NCBI GenBank assembly: GCA_004565275.1
Contig: SDOX01000021.1
Coordinates: forward strand, 854,230 to 918,229
Origin: Nannochloropsis salina CCMP1776
Taxonomy: Eukaryota > Sar > Eustigmatophyceae > Eustigmatales > Monodopsidaceae
DNA: 64,000 nucleotides
Direction of reading: 5' to 3'
In this document: one piece after another, positions 31,051 through 40,543 of the stretch
Layout: every line of letters starts with the position of its first letter
Numbering within the stretch: the stretch's first letter is position 1
Made by a program: the position numbers and the translations under genes
The notes under the pieces: model-generated
What the model saw: the letters and a program-made list of their open reading frames with translations, nothing else
Told to the model about the DNA's origin: nothing
The model's database searches: none

Positions 31051-32076
31051 TCATCCTTCCCCTCCAACAACTTCGTTTCTCCCAGTCTCCTCCTCCTCCT
31101 CCTCCCTCCCTTTTTCTTCTGCCTCTTCTTCCTCTTCTCCTTCTTCTTCTCCTCCTCCCCCCCCTCCTCCCTCCTCCTTCTCTTCTTCCTCCTCCTCCCT
31201 CTCCTCCTCCTCCTCCTCTTCCGACGTATAGTAGCACGGCAGGTCATCCTTCTCTGACTTCCGCACCTCCATTTCCTCGAAGCACTCCCTTAGAAAGCTA
31301 TCCTCCGCCTCCTTCACCTCTTGGCTGTCCGCGCATCTCCCATACCTCTCCAGCACCTCCGCGTTCAGGCGCAAAAACTCAGGTCCCCAGGAGAACTCCG
31401 ACATGAGCGCTTGCGCCGCCGCCTCCAAGCCGACGATGTGCAAAGTGGCCGCCACCGCCTCCGCGCACGTGAGTTTGAAAGGTCGGCCGTAGTTGACGCT
31501 GTTGGCCGCCACCAGGTAGGGAAGGAGGCGGGGGACTCCGCGGGACATTTTGGCGAAAGGGATTTCGGCGAGCCGAGCCCAGGAGCAATCGATCACAGAT
31601 ACGCCCCGGGCATCCACCACGGCTCGGTCCTCTCTCGACACCACCGTGTCCGCCTCAGGGCTCAGGATAAGCCCCCGAAACGGTGCTCCGAGCTTCATTT
31701 CCTGGATGTAGCCAAGGCGGGCGAGCTTGCGTCCGGTGCAGCGGTTGGGGTCGCACTGGTCGAAGTCCCACATCTGGAGCTTGATGGGAAAATGCTTGCG
31801 CTGATGCTCCCAGGCGCCCATGCTGCTCTGTGCGTTTTCAAAGTTCCTGTCAAGATTCGCCTCCTCGTCATGGACGGCATGCCCCGGGGGGAGGGAAAAG
31901 CCATCCGAGGGCGGCCCGTCCCGATACTCCCGTGTCTTGAAACGAGAACCGCGATGGTGGTGGTGGTGACCGCCCCCGCTGTGACCACCGCCGCGTCCTT
32001 TTCCACCGCGCCCTCGCCTGCTACCGGAATTGGTCCTTCCCTCCACAGCAGCGTCGGCTTTTCGGCTGCATTTCAT
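31051..32076 (-). CDS. TSR3: TSR3, 18S rRNA aminocarboxypropyltransferase
   Basis: 341 aa from the ATG at 32076. TSR3 uses S-adenosylmethionine to add the aminocarboxypropyl group of the hypermodified pseudouridine (m1acp3Psi) in 18S rRNA during late 40S maturation. Seen: a basic Gly/His-rich N-terminus; WDFDQCDPNRCTGRKLAR (residues about 103-120), the family hallmark; VSVIDCSWARL; RGVPRLLPYLVAANSVNYGRP; LTCAEAVAATL; and FSWGPEFLRLN, all in the right order. The last 50 residues are almost only Glu and Gly, encoded by a long CT-rich tract on the plus strand (31080-31220). The catalytic region is complete. Divergent from PEN-2 with a 347-bp shared 5' region. Confidence 0.93.
   Translation of the reverse strand: MKCSRKADAAVEGRTNSGSRRGRGGKGRGGGHSGGGHHHHHRGSRFKTREYRDGPPSDGFSLPPGHAVHDEEANLDRNFENAQSSMGAWEHQRKHFPIKLQMWDFDQCDPNRCTGRKLARLGYIQEMKLGAPFRGLILSPEADTVVSREDRAVVDARGVSVIDCSWARLAEIPFAKMSRGVPRLLPYLVAANSVNYGRPFKLTCAEAVAATLHIVGLEAAAQALMSEFSWGPEFLRLNAEVLERYGRCADSQEVKEAEDSFLRECFEEMEVRKSEKDDLPCYYTSEEEEEEEREEEEEEKEEGGGGGGGEEEGEEEEEAEEKGREEEEEETGRNEVVGGEG
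31080..31220. repeat. Polypyrimidine/TCC-rich low-complexity tract
   Basis: On the plus strand almost only C and T, in CTC/TCC triplets; on the minus strand it encodes the Glu/Gly tail of TSR3. Such homopurine-homopyrimidine DNA can form triplexes and slips easily in replication. Confidence 0.8.
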
Positions 32077-32423
32077 GCTACACTTGTGCTAATAGCGGAA
32101 CGGCAAGTCAAAGGGGAGGTGGTAGGAGCTTGGCAGGTGACTTGATTTCCCAAACTTCAAGGCTGAAAAAGGCCCGTGGTCCGCAGTCAGGATGCGCTTA
32201 GCTGTGCGTACATACAATAGAAATATCACGAGCATGTCAATTTTCATTGCGCATAGTCTCGCAAAGAAGCGCCCAAGGTGGGTTCCAACGTCGCATTTCC
32301 AGCCTCCTATCGCCCGGTCGTCAACAAGTCGCTCTCCCTTTCATTCCCATTTCTTCAAGCCTCATTTTCTTCCTGCCACTATCTCACGGCGCTCAGGTGT
32401 TGTGAGCATCCTTCAACAAAGCA
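32077..32423. promoter_or_regulatory. Divergent 5' region, TSR3 and PEN-2
   Basis: 347 bp between opposing ATGs, so the two promoters must be very close or shared. No clear motif. Confidence 0.45.
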
Positions 32424-32804
32424 ATGGTGCGCACCTTTATACCGCAGCCAACGCAGGATGATGCTCAAGTCCTACTGGCCAAACGGTTTTTCGTAGTGGG
32501 CTGCCTGGGCTTGCCCTGGCTGTGGGCCGTCTCGGTGCTTTACTTCTGGCCTAAACTCTACGGAAATGAAACCGCTGAGCAGACTGGCCAAGCGCGTGGA
32601 GACAGCAGTTTGAACAGAGAAGGACCACGCGTCGTGAAGTTGGAACTGCGGAAGTGGGTCAACCGCTCCGTCGTGGGAGCCAGTGTAGGCTTCGGCCTCC
32701 TCTTTGCTTGGCTTATTTTCTTCCAACTGCGATGGCAGAAGTGGGGTTACGGCGTGCTCCCCTACATGGTCAGTGCGCCACAGAGCTATTCGTCGGGCTG
32801 GTAA
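32424..32804 (+). CDS. PEN2: Gamma-secretase subunit PEN-2
   Basis: 126 aa, single exon. PEN-2 is the smallest subunit of the presenilin protease complex and is needed for its maturation. Seen: an N-terminal KRFFVVGCLGLPWLWAVSVLYFWP helix region, matching the family's YYxGGFxxLPxLWxVNxxWFF pattern (given in outline), a hydrophilic loop about 25 residues longer than in animals, LRKWVNRSVVGASVGFGLL, and IFFQLRWQKWGY near the C-terminus, equivalent to the FQxxRxxWG motif. The usual C-terminal DYLSF is replaced by LPYMVSAP. The stop lies 19 bp inside the antisense 3' end of the next gene. Confidence 0.88.
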   Translation: MVRTFIPQPTQDDAQVLLAKRFFVVGCLGLPWLWAVSVLYFWPKLYGNETAEQTGQARGDSSLNREGPRVVKLELRKWVNRSVVGASVGFGLLFAWLIFFQLRWQKWGYGVLPYMVSAPQSYSSGW

Positions 32805-35614
32805 AGCAAAGTAAAGGAGCAAGGACAAAATAGACAAAATGTGTAAATTAAGTCTGTGGCCCGTGAGTTGTGCAAAGCACGAGGAAGTCGCCAAGTCTTT
32901 ATTGCTTTGTGTGACACTTCCATCTCTTGACCGGGAGACCATTTGTCATAAAGCGGGACAGTTTTACCCCACGAAACGTCGCATCGCACTCGAGCAGCCT
33001 TAGTCCTGCTTGGCCCCATCCCCCCCCCCTTTCCTGCATGCGGCTCCTCTCCATCCCCGCCTTCATACCGTGGCCGCGGAACGTTCTTTAAATCGTTGTT
33101 CAGATTCCGCTCCAGCACGAGCAGGTCAAGCGCTCCGTAGTTCAGAGCCGAATGCGCGGCAAGCCAACCGCCAAGCAGGCTGCCGACGAATGTCCCGAGG
33201 ACCAGGTCCCCGCCCCCCAAGAGCACGTTCGCCACGCCCGGGACGATTCGGGTGCGCAGACCCGGGGCCATGAAACGCGGAGGCCGGTGGGACAGCCCCA
33301 CACGGAAAGGGCCGACAGTCTGGATCCCTTGCTCCTCCACGTGCCCCTCCAGCTGCGGGTACAGCTGCAGGAGGTGGCGCACCAGCCCCTGTTGCAACCG
33401 GCGCACCTTCTGGTCTGAGGGCGGCTTGATGTGGTAAAATTTCAGGCCAGACGGGCCCGCAGCCGTCGTACTGGAGCCAGGCGCCGCTTTTCCCTTGGAG
33501 CGAGCGTCGGCAGGCCCTGAGACAGGCTTGCTGCTTGTGCTTCCGTCCACTCGCCGGTAGCACACCTCCAAAATGTCGTCGTCGGCCTCCGTCTCTATCA
33601 CACAGGTGCTGTATCCCGGTGCCCCACCCTCCGCCTGTTCTTTCCCATGCGTGTCTTTGCCGACAGGTCCTGCAATGGCCGCCACGCCCGATGGCTCTTT
33701 CGCCGACGGAAAGTAAATGTGAAACCAGCCCCGGGGAGCCCCTCCTCCCCCTCCGCCGCCCTCCTCGGTCGGCAACTGATAGTAGTCCGAAGCCGGTAGC
33801 TCTAACTCTTCCGCCGAACCCTTGAGCAGCACGAGCGTGTACAGGCGGGGCCTTGCCTCCTGCAAGCAGTCTCCCCCCGCGGGGAGAGGGGCCTTGGGAA
33901 GGTACTGGGTGAAGAGGGGGACCACGCCGGAGGCGCAGATGACCGATTTGGCACAGGACACCTTCTCTCCATTTTCCAGCACCACCCCCACCGCCCGGGT
34001 GGGCTTGCTCTGGCTGTCCAGCAGGATCTCTCTCACGTGCGCGCGCGTCAAGACCCGGCCGCCGGCCGCCTGGATGGTGGGGACCAGGGCCCGCGCCAGG
34101 CTCCGGAAGCCCCCCTGCGGGTAGCTCAGGCCTTCCAAGGCGTGGTTCGTCGCCGACACGTAGGCCGCGAAGGACAGCTCCGAGGGTTGCAGGTTCTCCG
34201 TGCGGAACATGCCCCGCAACAGGTCGAGCTGTCGATAGTCCGGGAGGGTCACCCCCAAGACCTGCTCCGCTGTCCTCGACCCCACGCCCCCGTACTGCTG
34301 CCCCAGGAGCGTCGTGATCCACCCGGCGGTCTGCTGCGAGAAGAGGCGGCCGATGAAGAAGGCAGACTGCTCTCGGGCCACCGCCTGGAGCCGACTCACG
34401 AATGTGCCCACCCTCTCCCGGTTCTCGGGTCCCGGCGCGGAGGTGACCTGGTCGTCCACCAGGGCCTGTTTCCCCGCGCGATAAACCACGTCGCCCAGGC
34501 CCTCGATCTTGACCACGTCGAAGGAGTACCCGTCCGCCTCCGTCCCGATCCGTGACCACTTCACCTCGGGCGCCCCTTCCAGGGCGCCGGCTTTGAGGAG
34601 CTCGTCATAGACGTGCACCATGCCCGCGTTCAGCAGGCCCCAGTCGCATTCCACCCCTTTCAGCTCGCTCGTGCAGTTCCCCACCGTCTCCCCGCCCTCC
34701 AGCACCAGCACTCTGTGGCCGACGCGGGCCAGCAGGGCCGCCGCGTACAGCCCCCCCACGCCCGACCCGAGCACGATGTGGTCCACGTCTTTGGGGAGGG
34801 TCAGCAGGGTCCGGATGTCTCGCGCGTCCTCCGACAGGCCCGGCGCCCCGTGGGCCTTCCCTCTCTTGGCCTCCGCGCTCCGTGGATCGCCCTCTACTCC
34901 CTGGGCCTCGCCTATGGCCCCGGGAAGCCGCTTCTTCTGCTCCTCCACGGGGACATAGCCCTTCGGCCGGCGCAGCTTCGACCAGGCCTTTAGCCCAACC
35001 GCGGAACCAGCGATGAGGATGGGGTGGATGTTGTAGAAGAAAGCAGCGGCCAGGCAGAGGACCGAGAGGGGCTGTCGGGCTTTGAAGAGCATGTAAAGGA
35101 GGACCAGGATCGCGGCCGGCGCCATCCTGGCCTCTCCGACCAACTCGATCGCCGCCAGGTCGTCCAGGAGCCCCATCACCCACTGGAACCAGGGATTGAG
35201 GATCACGTGCTTCCACATCCCATACTTCTCGTCCAATTCCCGCTCCTTCTTCGCCGCGTCAGCTGTCGACTTCCAGTCGATGTCCTTGGCCCTGTCCAAT
35301 GCCTCCCGTCGAGCTCTTTCCACTTTTAGTCGCTTTAGCTCCTCCCCCTCTTTGGCAGCAGCGCCCTTTGTGGCTTCTGCAGCAGCAGTAGCTGCAGCAG
35401 AGGCCGCAGCCTCCGCGGCGGCCTCGTCCATAACCTCGCTGTCGATCCCTTGCCGCTCCAAGCTCTCCCAGACGCGCGGAGACACCGTGCCCAGCTTGAC
35501 GGCGGCGACTTGATGCACGGAAGCAGGTGACAAAAATATGAAAGCAGGTAGAAGAAGAAGAGGCGTCATCATAAAAACGCTTGCTCTTTGTTTCCTCCTC
35601 GTCAAGGGAGGCAT
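32786..35614 (-). CDS. FAD-dependent oxidoreductase, RetSat/carotenoid isomerase-like, with long membrane-anchored N-terminus
   Basis: 942 aa from the ATG at 35614 (the frame reaches 35707). The C-terminal two thirds is a phytoene-desaturase-type flavoprotein: dinucleotide motif VLGSGVGGLYAAALL near residue 280, VLEGGETVGNC after it, and a C-terminal FAD segment with GLRTRIVPGVANVLLGGG and VGSLLGGWLAA. Such enzymes saturate or isomerise carotenoid or retinol double bonds; the substrate here is unknown. The first 280 residues are unusual: a signal peptide (TPLLLLPAFIFLSPASVHQVAA), an Ala-rich segment, a charged coiled-coil-like stretch and two membrane segments near residues 155-195. This suggests a plastid-membrane or ER enzyme. 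Its 3' end overlaps PEN-2 by 19 bp on the opposite strand. Confidence 0.8.
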   Translation of the reverse strand: MPPLTRRKQRASVFMMTPLLLLPAFIFLSPASVHQVAAVKLGTVSPRVWESLERQGIDSEVMDEAAAEAAASAAATAAAEATKGAAAKEGEELKRLKVERARREALDRAKDIDWKSTADAAKKERELDEKYGMWKHVILNPWFQWVMGLLDDLAAIELVGEARMAPAAILVLLYMLFKARQPLSVLCLAAAFFYNIHPILIAGSAVGLKAWSKLRRPKGYVPVEEQKKRLPGAIGEAQGVEGDPRSAEAKRGKAHGAPGLSEDARDIRTLLTLPKDVDHIVLGSGVGGLYAAALLARVGHRVLVLEGGETVGNCTSELKGVECDWGLLNAGMVHVYDELLKAGALEGAPEVKWSRIGTEADGYSFDVVKIEGLGDVVYRAGKQALVDDQVTSAPGPENRERVGTFVSRLQAVAREQSAFFIGRLFSQQTAGWITTLLGQQYGGVGSRTAEQVLGVTLPDYRQLDLLRGMFRTENLQPSELSFAAYVSATNHALEGLSYPQGGFRSLARALVPTIQAAGGRVLTRAHVREILLDSQSKPTRAVGVVLENGEKVSCAKSVICASGVVPLFTQYLPKAPLPAGGDCLQEARPRLYTLVLLKGSAEELELPASDYYQLPTEEGGGGGGGAPRGWFHIYFPSAKEPSGVAAIAGPVGKDTHGKEQAEGGAPGYSTCVIETEADDDILEVCYRRVDGSTSSKPVSGPADARSKGKAAPGSSTTAAGPSGLKFYHIKPPSDQKVRRLQQGLVRHLLQLYPQLEGHVEEQGIQTVGPFRVGLSHRPPRFMAPGLRTRIVPGVANVLLGGGDLVLGTFVGSLLGGWLAAHSALNYGALDLLVLERNLNNDLKNVPRPRYEGGDGEEPHAGKGGGMGPSRTKAARVRCDVSWGKTVPLYDKWSPGQEMEVSHKAIKTWRLPRALHNSRATDLIYTFCLFCPCSFTLLYQPDE

Positions 35615-35971
35615 TGCGATGTCGTGCGGAATGAAATTTGCTGGAGTGGAAAGGCGGCTTTCTAAAGTGAAGGAGGTCGACGACGAGTAGTGTAGCTTTG
35701 CAACCAAAGAAGGGAAGCCTCTCGCGGGCGTTCTGTGGGCAGGGTGTGCGTAAAGAAGGCACCATGCTTGTGAGACGAGTCAATGGGAAGCCAGTGGGAC
35801 GTCTTCCACAGTTCACGATCGCCCGGATGCCGCCCTTGCGGCCTCTAGCTAGCCATGGCATTGCTTGCGTGCTGCTGACCTCAGGTCTCGCTCTCTCGCC
35901 GTTTTACGCCGCCCGGCTTGGCGTCAACTTGACTCACCCGTCCTTCTCGACGACAGGTCGCGCCGGGACGC
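35615..35971. promoter_or_regulatory. Divergent 5' region, RetSat-like and PDZ-TBC genes
   Basis: 357 bp. A plus-strand frame from 35764 has a hydrophobic segment but is out of frame with the PDZ exon, which has its own in-frame stop at 35930. No gene called. Confidence 0.4.
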
Positions 35972-38121
35972 ATGCATACGTCAAGCCAAGTAAATCAATC
36001 GACCGACCTCCAGTCCTCCACAGTGTTGTGGGAGGCGGCCTTCGACGCCAATAAAAATGACGACGACACGGAGGAGGCCGACCTCAGCGACGAAGAGATG
36101 AGGGAAGCGCATGGGCCAAGCCTGGAGCACTCAATCATGGTGGCTCGCGGGGAAAAACTGTGCATACGGGTGCGGGACGACTCATGGATACTGCCGGGGA
36201 CAGTATTTGTCTCTCACTTCGACTCCGCGAGCTCGCAAGGCGGCAAAGGTCCCATCGAGGAGAGTGGTTTGGTGGGAGTGGGCGATTTTCTGGTCCGGGT
36301 CAATGGATGCGACGTCGTGGGCAAGGGGGCTCGTCACGCTTTGGCTCTGATCAAAGATGAGGTCAGCGCCGATTCTGTCAGCCTGACATTTCGACGGCTG
36401 CAGACGTCCAGCATATCCAGAGAGGGAAACCGAAGAAGAAGCGAGGCTGGGATCCATTTGACGGAGCAACGTAAGTCCACAAACAGGATTAAATTCTAGA
36501 AATTGCAAAGTAACATCAATATTAACGCATGTCATGAATTCATTACCGCAGGTCAAAGCAAAGAGGGTTTTTTTCCTACCTTGTACTCACATGTTTCTAT
36601 TTCCTTCCTTCGGCACTAGACCGTGTTCTCATGTTCCGTTATCTGCTGGATAGCAATCCTATCGACAAACGACGCCTGGCCTCTTTGGCCGGCGATGGCA
36701 TCCCAGACGTCGATAAGCATTTGCGGCCATTAGCGTGGCGAATCTTGCTCTTATATCTGCCTGATGAGGTATCGCTATGGGATGCTCATTTGAAGCAAGA
36801 ACGTGCAATCTACTACCAATTGGTGCAAGAATTGACAATAATGACCGGGCCCGCAGCGTCATGCCCGCCGTCTGCCTCGGGCCATGTGATTAATGAGAGC
36901 GAGGACCAGAACCTCCGAGGCGGTTGGAGGGCGGGCGACGCCTCACCGCCGTCAGATACACCGCTATGTGCCTTGTCCTCAGCGCCCGCCCAAGAAGGAG
37001 ATGCCCGGGACACCTCCGGTTCGATGAAAGCCACAGACCCGAATTCAACTTCTTGCCAGGGGCATCCGGGCTCAGCGCCTCCGCTTCCTCGTAGCGGCCG
37101 TGGCTCTGGCGAGTTGGACGTCTCCCTGGGCTCATCCCAAGACCGGCTGCCGACCAGGCCTCGCTTCGATGCCGACCGGTCCCTCTTCAATGAAATCCGC
37201 AAAGACGTGGTCCGCACGCACCCAGACCAAAACTTCTACCAGGACCAGACTTTTGGGACTGCGCGGTACGATGCTTTGCTACGCATCCTCTTTATTTACG
37301 CCAAGACGAACTCGGGCACCCGGTACATCCAAGGGATGAACGAGCTGGCAGGCACGCTCTTCTACGTGATGAGCAGAGACTCGGACCAGGAATGGGCAGA
37401 GCACGCGGAGGCTGACACCATGTTCCTCTTCGCGCAACTTATGTCGCAGCTCAGGGATGTGTTCATCGAGAAGATGGATGAAAGTGACACGGGTATCGAG
37501 AGCAAGTTCGAGCAGCTGGAGGTCCTCCTGGAGCGGCATGATCCCACCCTATCAAAACATTTTCGTATGATCGGGCTTGAGGCCCATTTCTACTCCCTTC
37601 GATGGATCACGACTCTGTTTTGCCGGGAGTTCACGCTGCCAGACACAATCGCGGTGTGGGACGCCTTGTTCGCAGACAAGGACTTCTCCGATTTCATATT
37701 GTACTTCTGCCTCAGCATGCTGATGGAGCAAAGACAAGAAATGCTGCGATGTAGCTTCGCGAAATGCTTGCAGTCGCTGCAAGCCTACTCGCCCGAGGCA
37801 GAAATGAAGCGACTTTTACACCGGATGAGGAGCCTGCGGGCGCAGGATTCCGCCTCCGGATTCCGTGTCGATCGAAGAGTGGGGGAGGAGGCCACACCAT
37901 CCACAAGTCGCGTCCGTAATTACTTTTCTCGTGTATCGTCGCGAATGAGAGAAGACGTGCCAATAGCCCTCGGATCTTTTTCTACAGAGAGCAAGTCCCA
38001 CTTCAAGCGGGCAGGGGCACAGGTGAAAGCCTCCTTCGGCAGTATGCGCAAGCTAATAGGTGACAGTATGTCTGTCCTTCCTTCTCCTGGAGCCACAGGC
38101 GGAGCCCCATCCGCTACATAG
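35972..38121 (+). CDS. PDZ-TBC fusion protein, TBC1D13-like Rab GTPase-activating protein
   Basis: Exons 35972-36470 and 36620-38121 join in phase (1 nt + 11 nt before the internal Met) across a 149-bp GT-AG intron, 666 aa. An in-frame stop at 35930-35932 supports the start. Residues about 45-145 look like a PDZ domain (GTVFVSHFDSAS, GLVGVGDFLVRVNG, GARHALALIKDE). The TBC domain runs from about 165 (VLMFRYLLDSNPID, GIP) to 480 and has both catalytic fingers: IRKDVVR (Arg365) and YIQG (Gln404), so it should be an active RabGAP. A 90-residue acidic/Ser insert splits the early TBC helices. The closest recognised TBC type is TBC1D13, which acts on Rab35. The PDZ part is not a feature of animal TBC1D13. 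Confidence 0.85.
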
Positions 38122-38619
38122 CATTCAGATTTATCGATGATCAAGCACTGATTTCGTGAATCGGAAAAAAAATGTGGTGACGCTAAATCACCTTATGCGG
38201 CTTTTCAGGATGCAAGACAAAGTCGACGACGATCTCACTCCAGACTGTAAAATATGGCCGTCAGCAAGAAATGAATTGCACAGTATCTACAAACGCATGC
38301 ATGCAAATATATGATTATAGAAAATCATTGTTCTTGTTGCACTTTTTCTTATAGATATAAGATCATGTCTTTGCTTTTCTGCCTCCCCATGCGTAACAGC
38401 CTTTCGAATGTGAGACGGTGTGCCGCAGGCTGTCTATTTTCCCATTTGGCTCTTACTTTTGAGGAGCGCTACTGTTCACAGCCGACAATGATAAAGCCTT
38501 CGGGAAATTCCGAGCCAGCACGGTATTATACGTAAATCATTTATGATAGTGTTGTATTAAAGCCGAAGCAGACGTTTCGCTGGTTTTCAAATCCATGGGT
38601 TGCGCCTTCTTCTCTGTCA
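38122..38619. other. Convergent 3' region, PDZ-TBC and CapA-like genes
   Basis: 498 bp, AT-rich, between converging stops. No conserved coding sequence. Confidence 0.4.
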
Positions 38620-40123
38620 TTAAAAATCGAACACCAGTCGCCCACGTTGCTTGTCTTCCCACACCCTGGTCCCAAACTTGGCCGACATTTTCTGGAAACG
38701 GTCCTTAATTATCTGATAGTCTTCACCTGTGGCTAGCCTTGTCAAGCAGAAATCTAGCTTCAAGGGCACGGCCTCCACGCGCCACGGCTCTTTGGCGTCA
38801 AGGTCGAAGAGTACGAAGAAAAATAGGCCCAAATCGTTTCGTGCGTATTGATCTGTGGCATAATCATCGACAAAGTCCCCGAGATCGTAAAGACACCGCA
38901 GCTCGGCTGATGCACCTTGAAAGCAATGTGCGCTGTGGCCCGCAATCAAATCCGTACCCATGTCACTCAACATCTTGCTCGCCTCTTGCACGTACATCAA
39001 TGGCTCCAAACACATGTTGGGCCCCCAGTGAGGGGAAACCATGACGACGTCACACTGTTCGACCTCTCTCAGAAACCGGACTTTGTCGCGTACCCAGTGG
39101 GGGACCAAGGGGCCCATTCCACCCCCTCCGCCTCCGCCTGTAACCGCCGGCGTATCCAGATCACTACGACTGGGAGAAATTAATTAAGAACATGACTTCG
39201 TAGAACTCAGTATTCTCAGTTCCAAATAAGAACCGCTGCCCCGTGCATTCAAGAGTGTATGCGTTACACCAAGAAACTTACCGTTGCAAGTCCACATAAC
39301 ACACCCCTGGCCGGTCCGATCTGGCATCAAATTCGAGCGGATGATCTGTCATACCAATAATTCCTATCCTCATGCCTTGATGCTCAAGAATCACTGGCTG
39401 ACGTGCCTCGGCCAGATTACGTCCGGCACCTGTATAAGGAATCCCTGCTCCTTCAAGTGCCGCAAGGGTATCAAGCAGACCTGGTACATCGTAATCCAGA
39501 GCGTGGTTATTTGCCAATGTGACAGCGTCAACACCCAGAAATTTCAGCTCTTGTATAGCACAGAATGGCGCACGAAAGAAAAATGGTTTGTGAGGATTCG
39601 GCCATCGTTGATGATGATTTGTTATGCAACATTCAAGGTTCAGGAAAAAGAGGTCCGCCTCTTGTGCCAAGGCTACAACCTGAGGTGCAAAGACCACGGG
39701 TTCATCCGTTTGTGTCTTTTGAGATGGCCCACTGACCCTGCTGTACCCCGGTACGAAGGGCATTTTGGTACGTTCCGAGTCTTGGGGTGCGTCCGGTGGA
39801 TCGCGGGCTTCGAGAATCGTTTCTGCTACACATCGGCCCAGCATTGTGTCTCCTGCCAGAGCCAACCGCAAAATTCTGCGCGGACGAATTGTGCGCGGAG
39901 TATTTGGTGGCATTGTTGTGTTGGTATCCAAAGTCGAAGCCACGGTTGAAGCTATTGTGATTGCTGTAGCAGCCGATGGTGCGTGGTGACTGAAGAAAGG
40001 AGCTGATAGGACAAACGAGAGGAGAATAAATCCAGTCAGCCTTGTAAAAGTATAGAAAAAAGAATTAGACTTATCTTGTGATAATCGCGAAGGACTCAAT
40101 CTCGAACATGGTGGGTTACGCAA
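38620..40123 (-). CDS. CapA/PGA-cap family metallophosphatase-like protein
   Basis: Exons 40123-39282 and 39169-38620 join in phase (2 nt + 1 nt) across a 112-bp intron, 463 aa. The family is known from bacterial poly-gamma-glutamate capsule synthesis; the fold is a metallophosphatase, but the reaction in eukaryotes is unknown. Motifs in order: LAGDTMLGR (about residue 90), FFLNLECCIT, VTLANNHALDYD, MTDHPLEFD, MVSPHWGPN and IAGHSAHCFQG. The metal-ligand type residues (D, N-H, H-W, G-H-x-x-H) are all present. A hydrophobic segment near residue 30 (GFILLSFVLSAPFF) acts as signal or anchor. A run of seven glycines follows the splice. Homologues in algae may trace to bacterial transfer; base composition here does not differ from neighbours. 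Confidence 0.82.
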
Positions 40124-40543
40124 GTCTCACAAGGGAGAAATGAACCTCCCCACAGGCGCGCGACGTACGCACTGAAAAAGTTGCTGCGCCATGGCCCCAA
40201 ATTTTGCACAATAGCATTCTTAACTTCCAGACTGAATATTTTAAGCAGTGCGTGGTGATGCACATCTTATAAATACCAACGACAGTGCACACACACTCCC
40301 CGCGCGGGCTTTGCGGGCTCGACACGTATAAAGAACGCGCGCGGCTAGTTCTTTGCCTCTTTTCCAGCGAGTCTCGGCGACTGGTATTTGCTGACGAACA
40401 CTTCAAATTAATGCCCGAGGCCCTCAGCCTTACCCCCCGCTCCGGCCACTTGCGAGGTGTGTGCTTTCATACGCCTTTTACGTCATTGTTTAAATAAGTG
40501 TGTCTCCTATCATTGCACCCTGTCTAGACAGCAGGTCTCTTCC
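40124..40543. promoter_or_regulatory. Divergent 5' region, CapA-like and S28 peptidase genes
   Basis: 420 bp. It contains TATAAATA at 40268-40275 on the plus strand and a perfect palindrome CCCGCGCGGG at 40298-40307. Either could belong to the S28 promoter; unproven. Confidence 0.4.
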
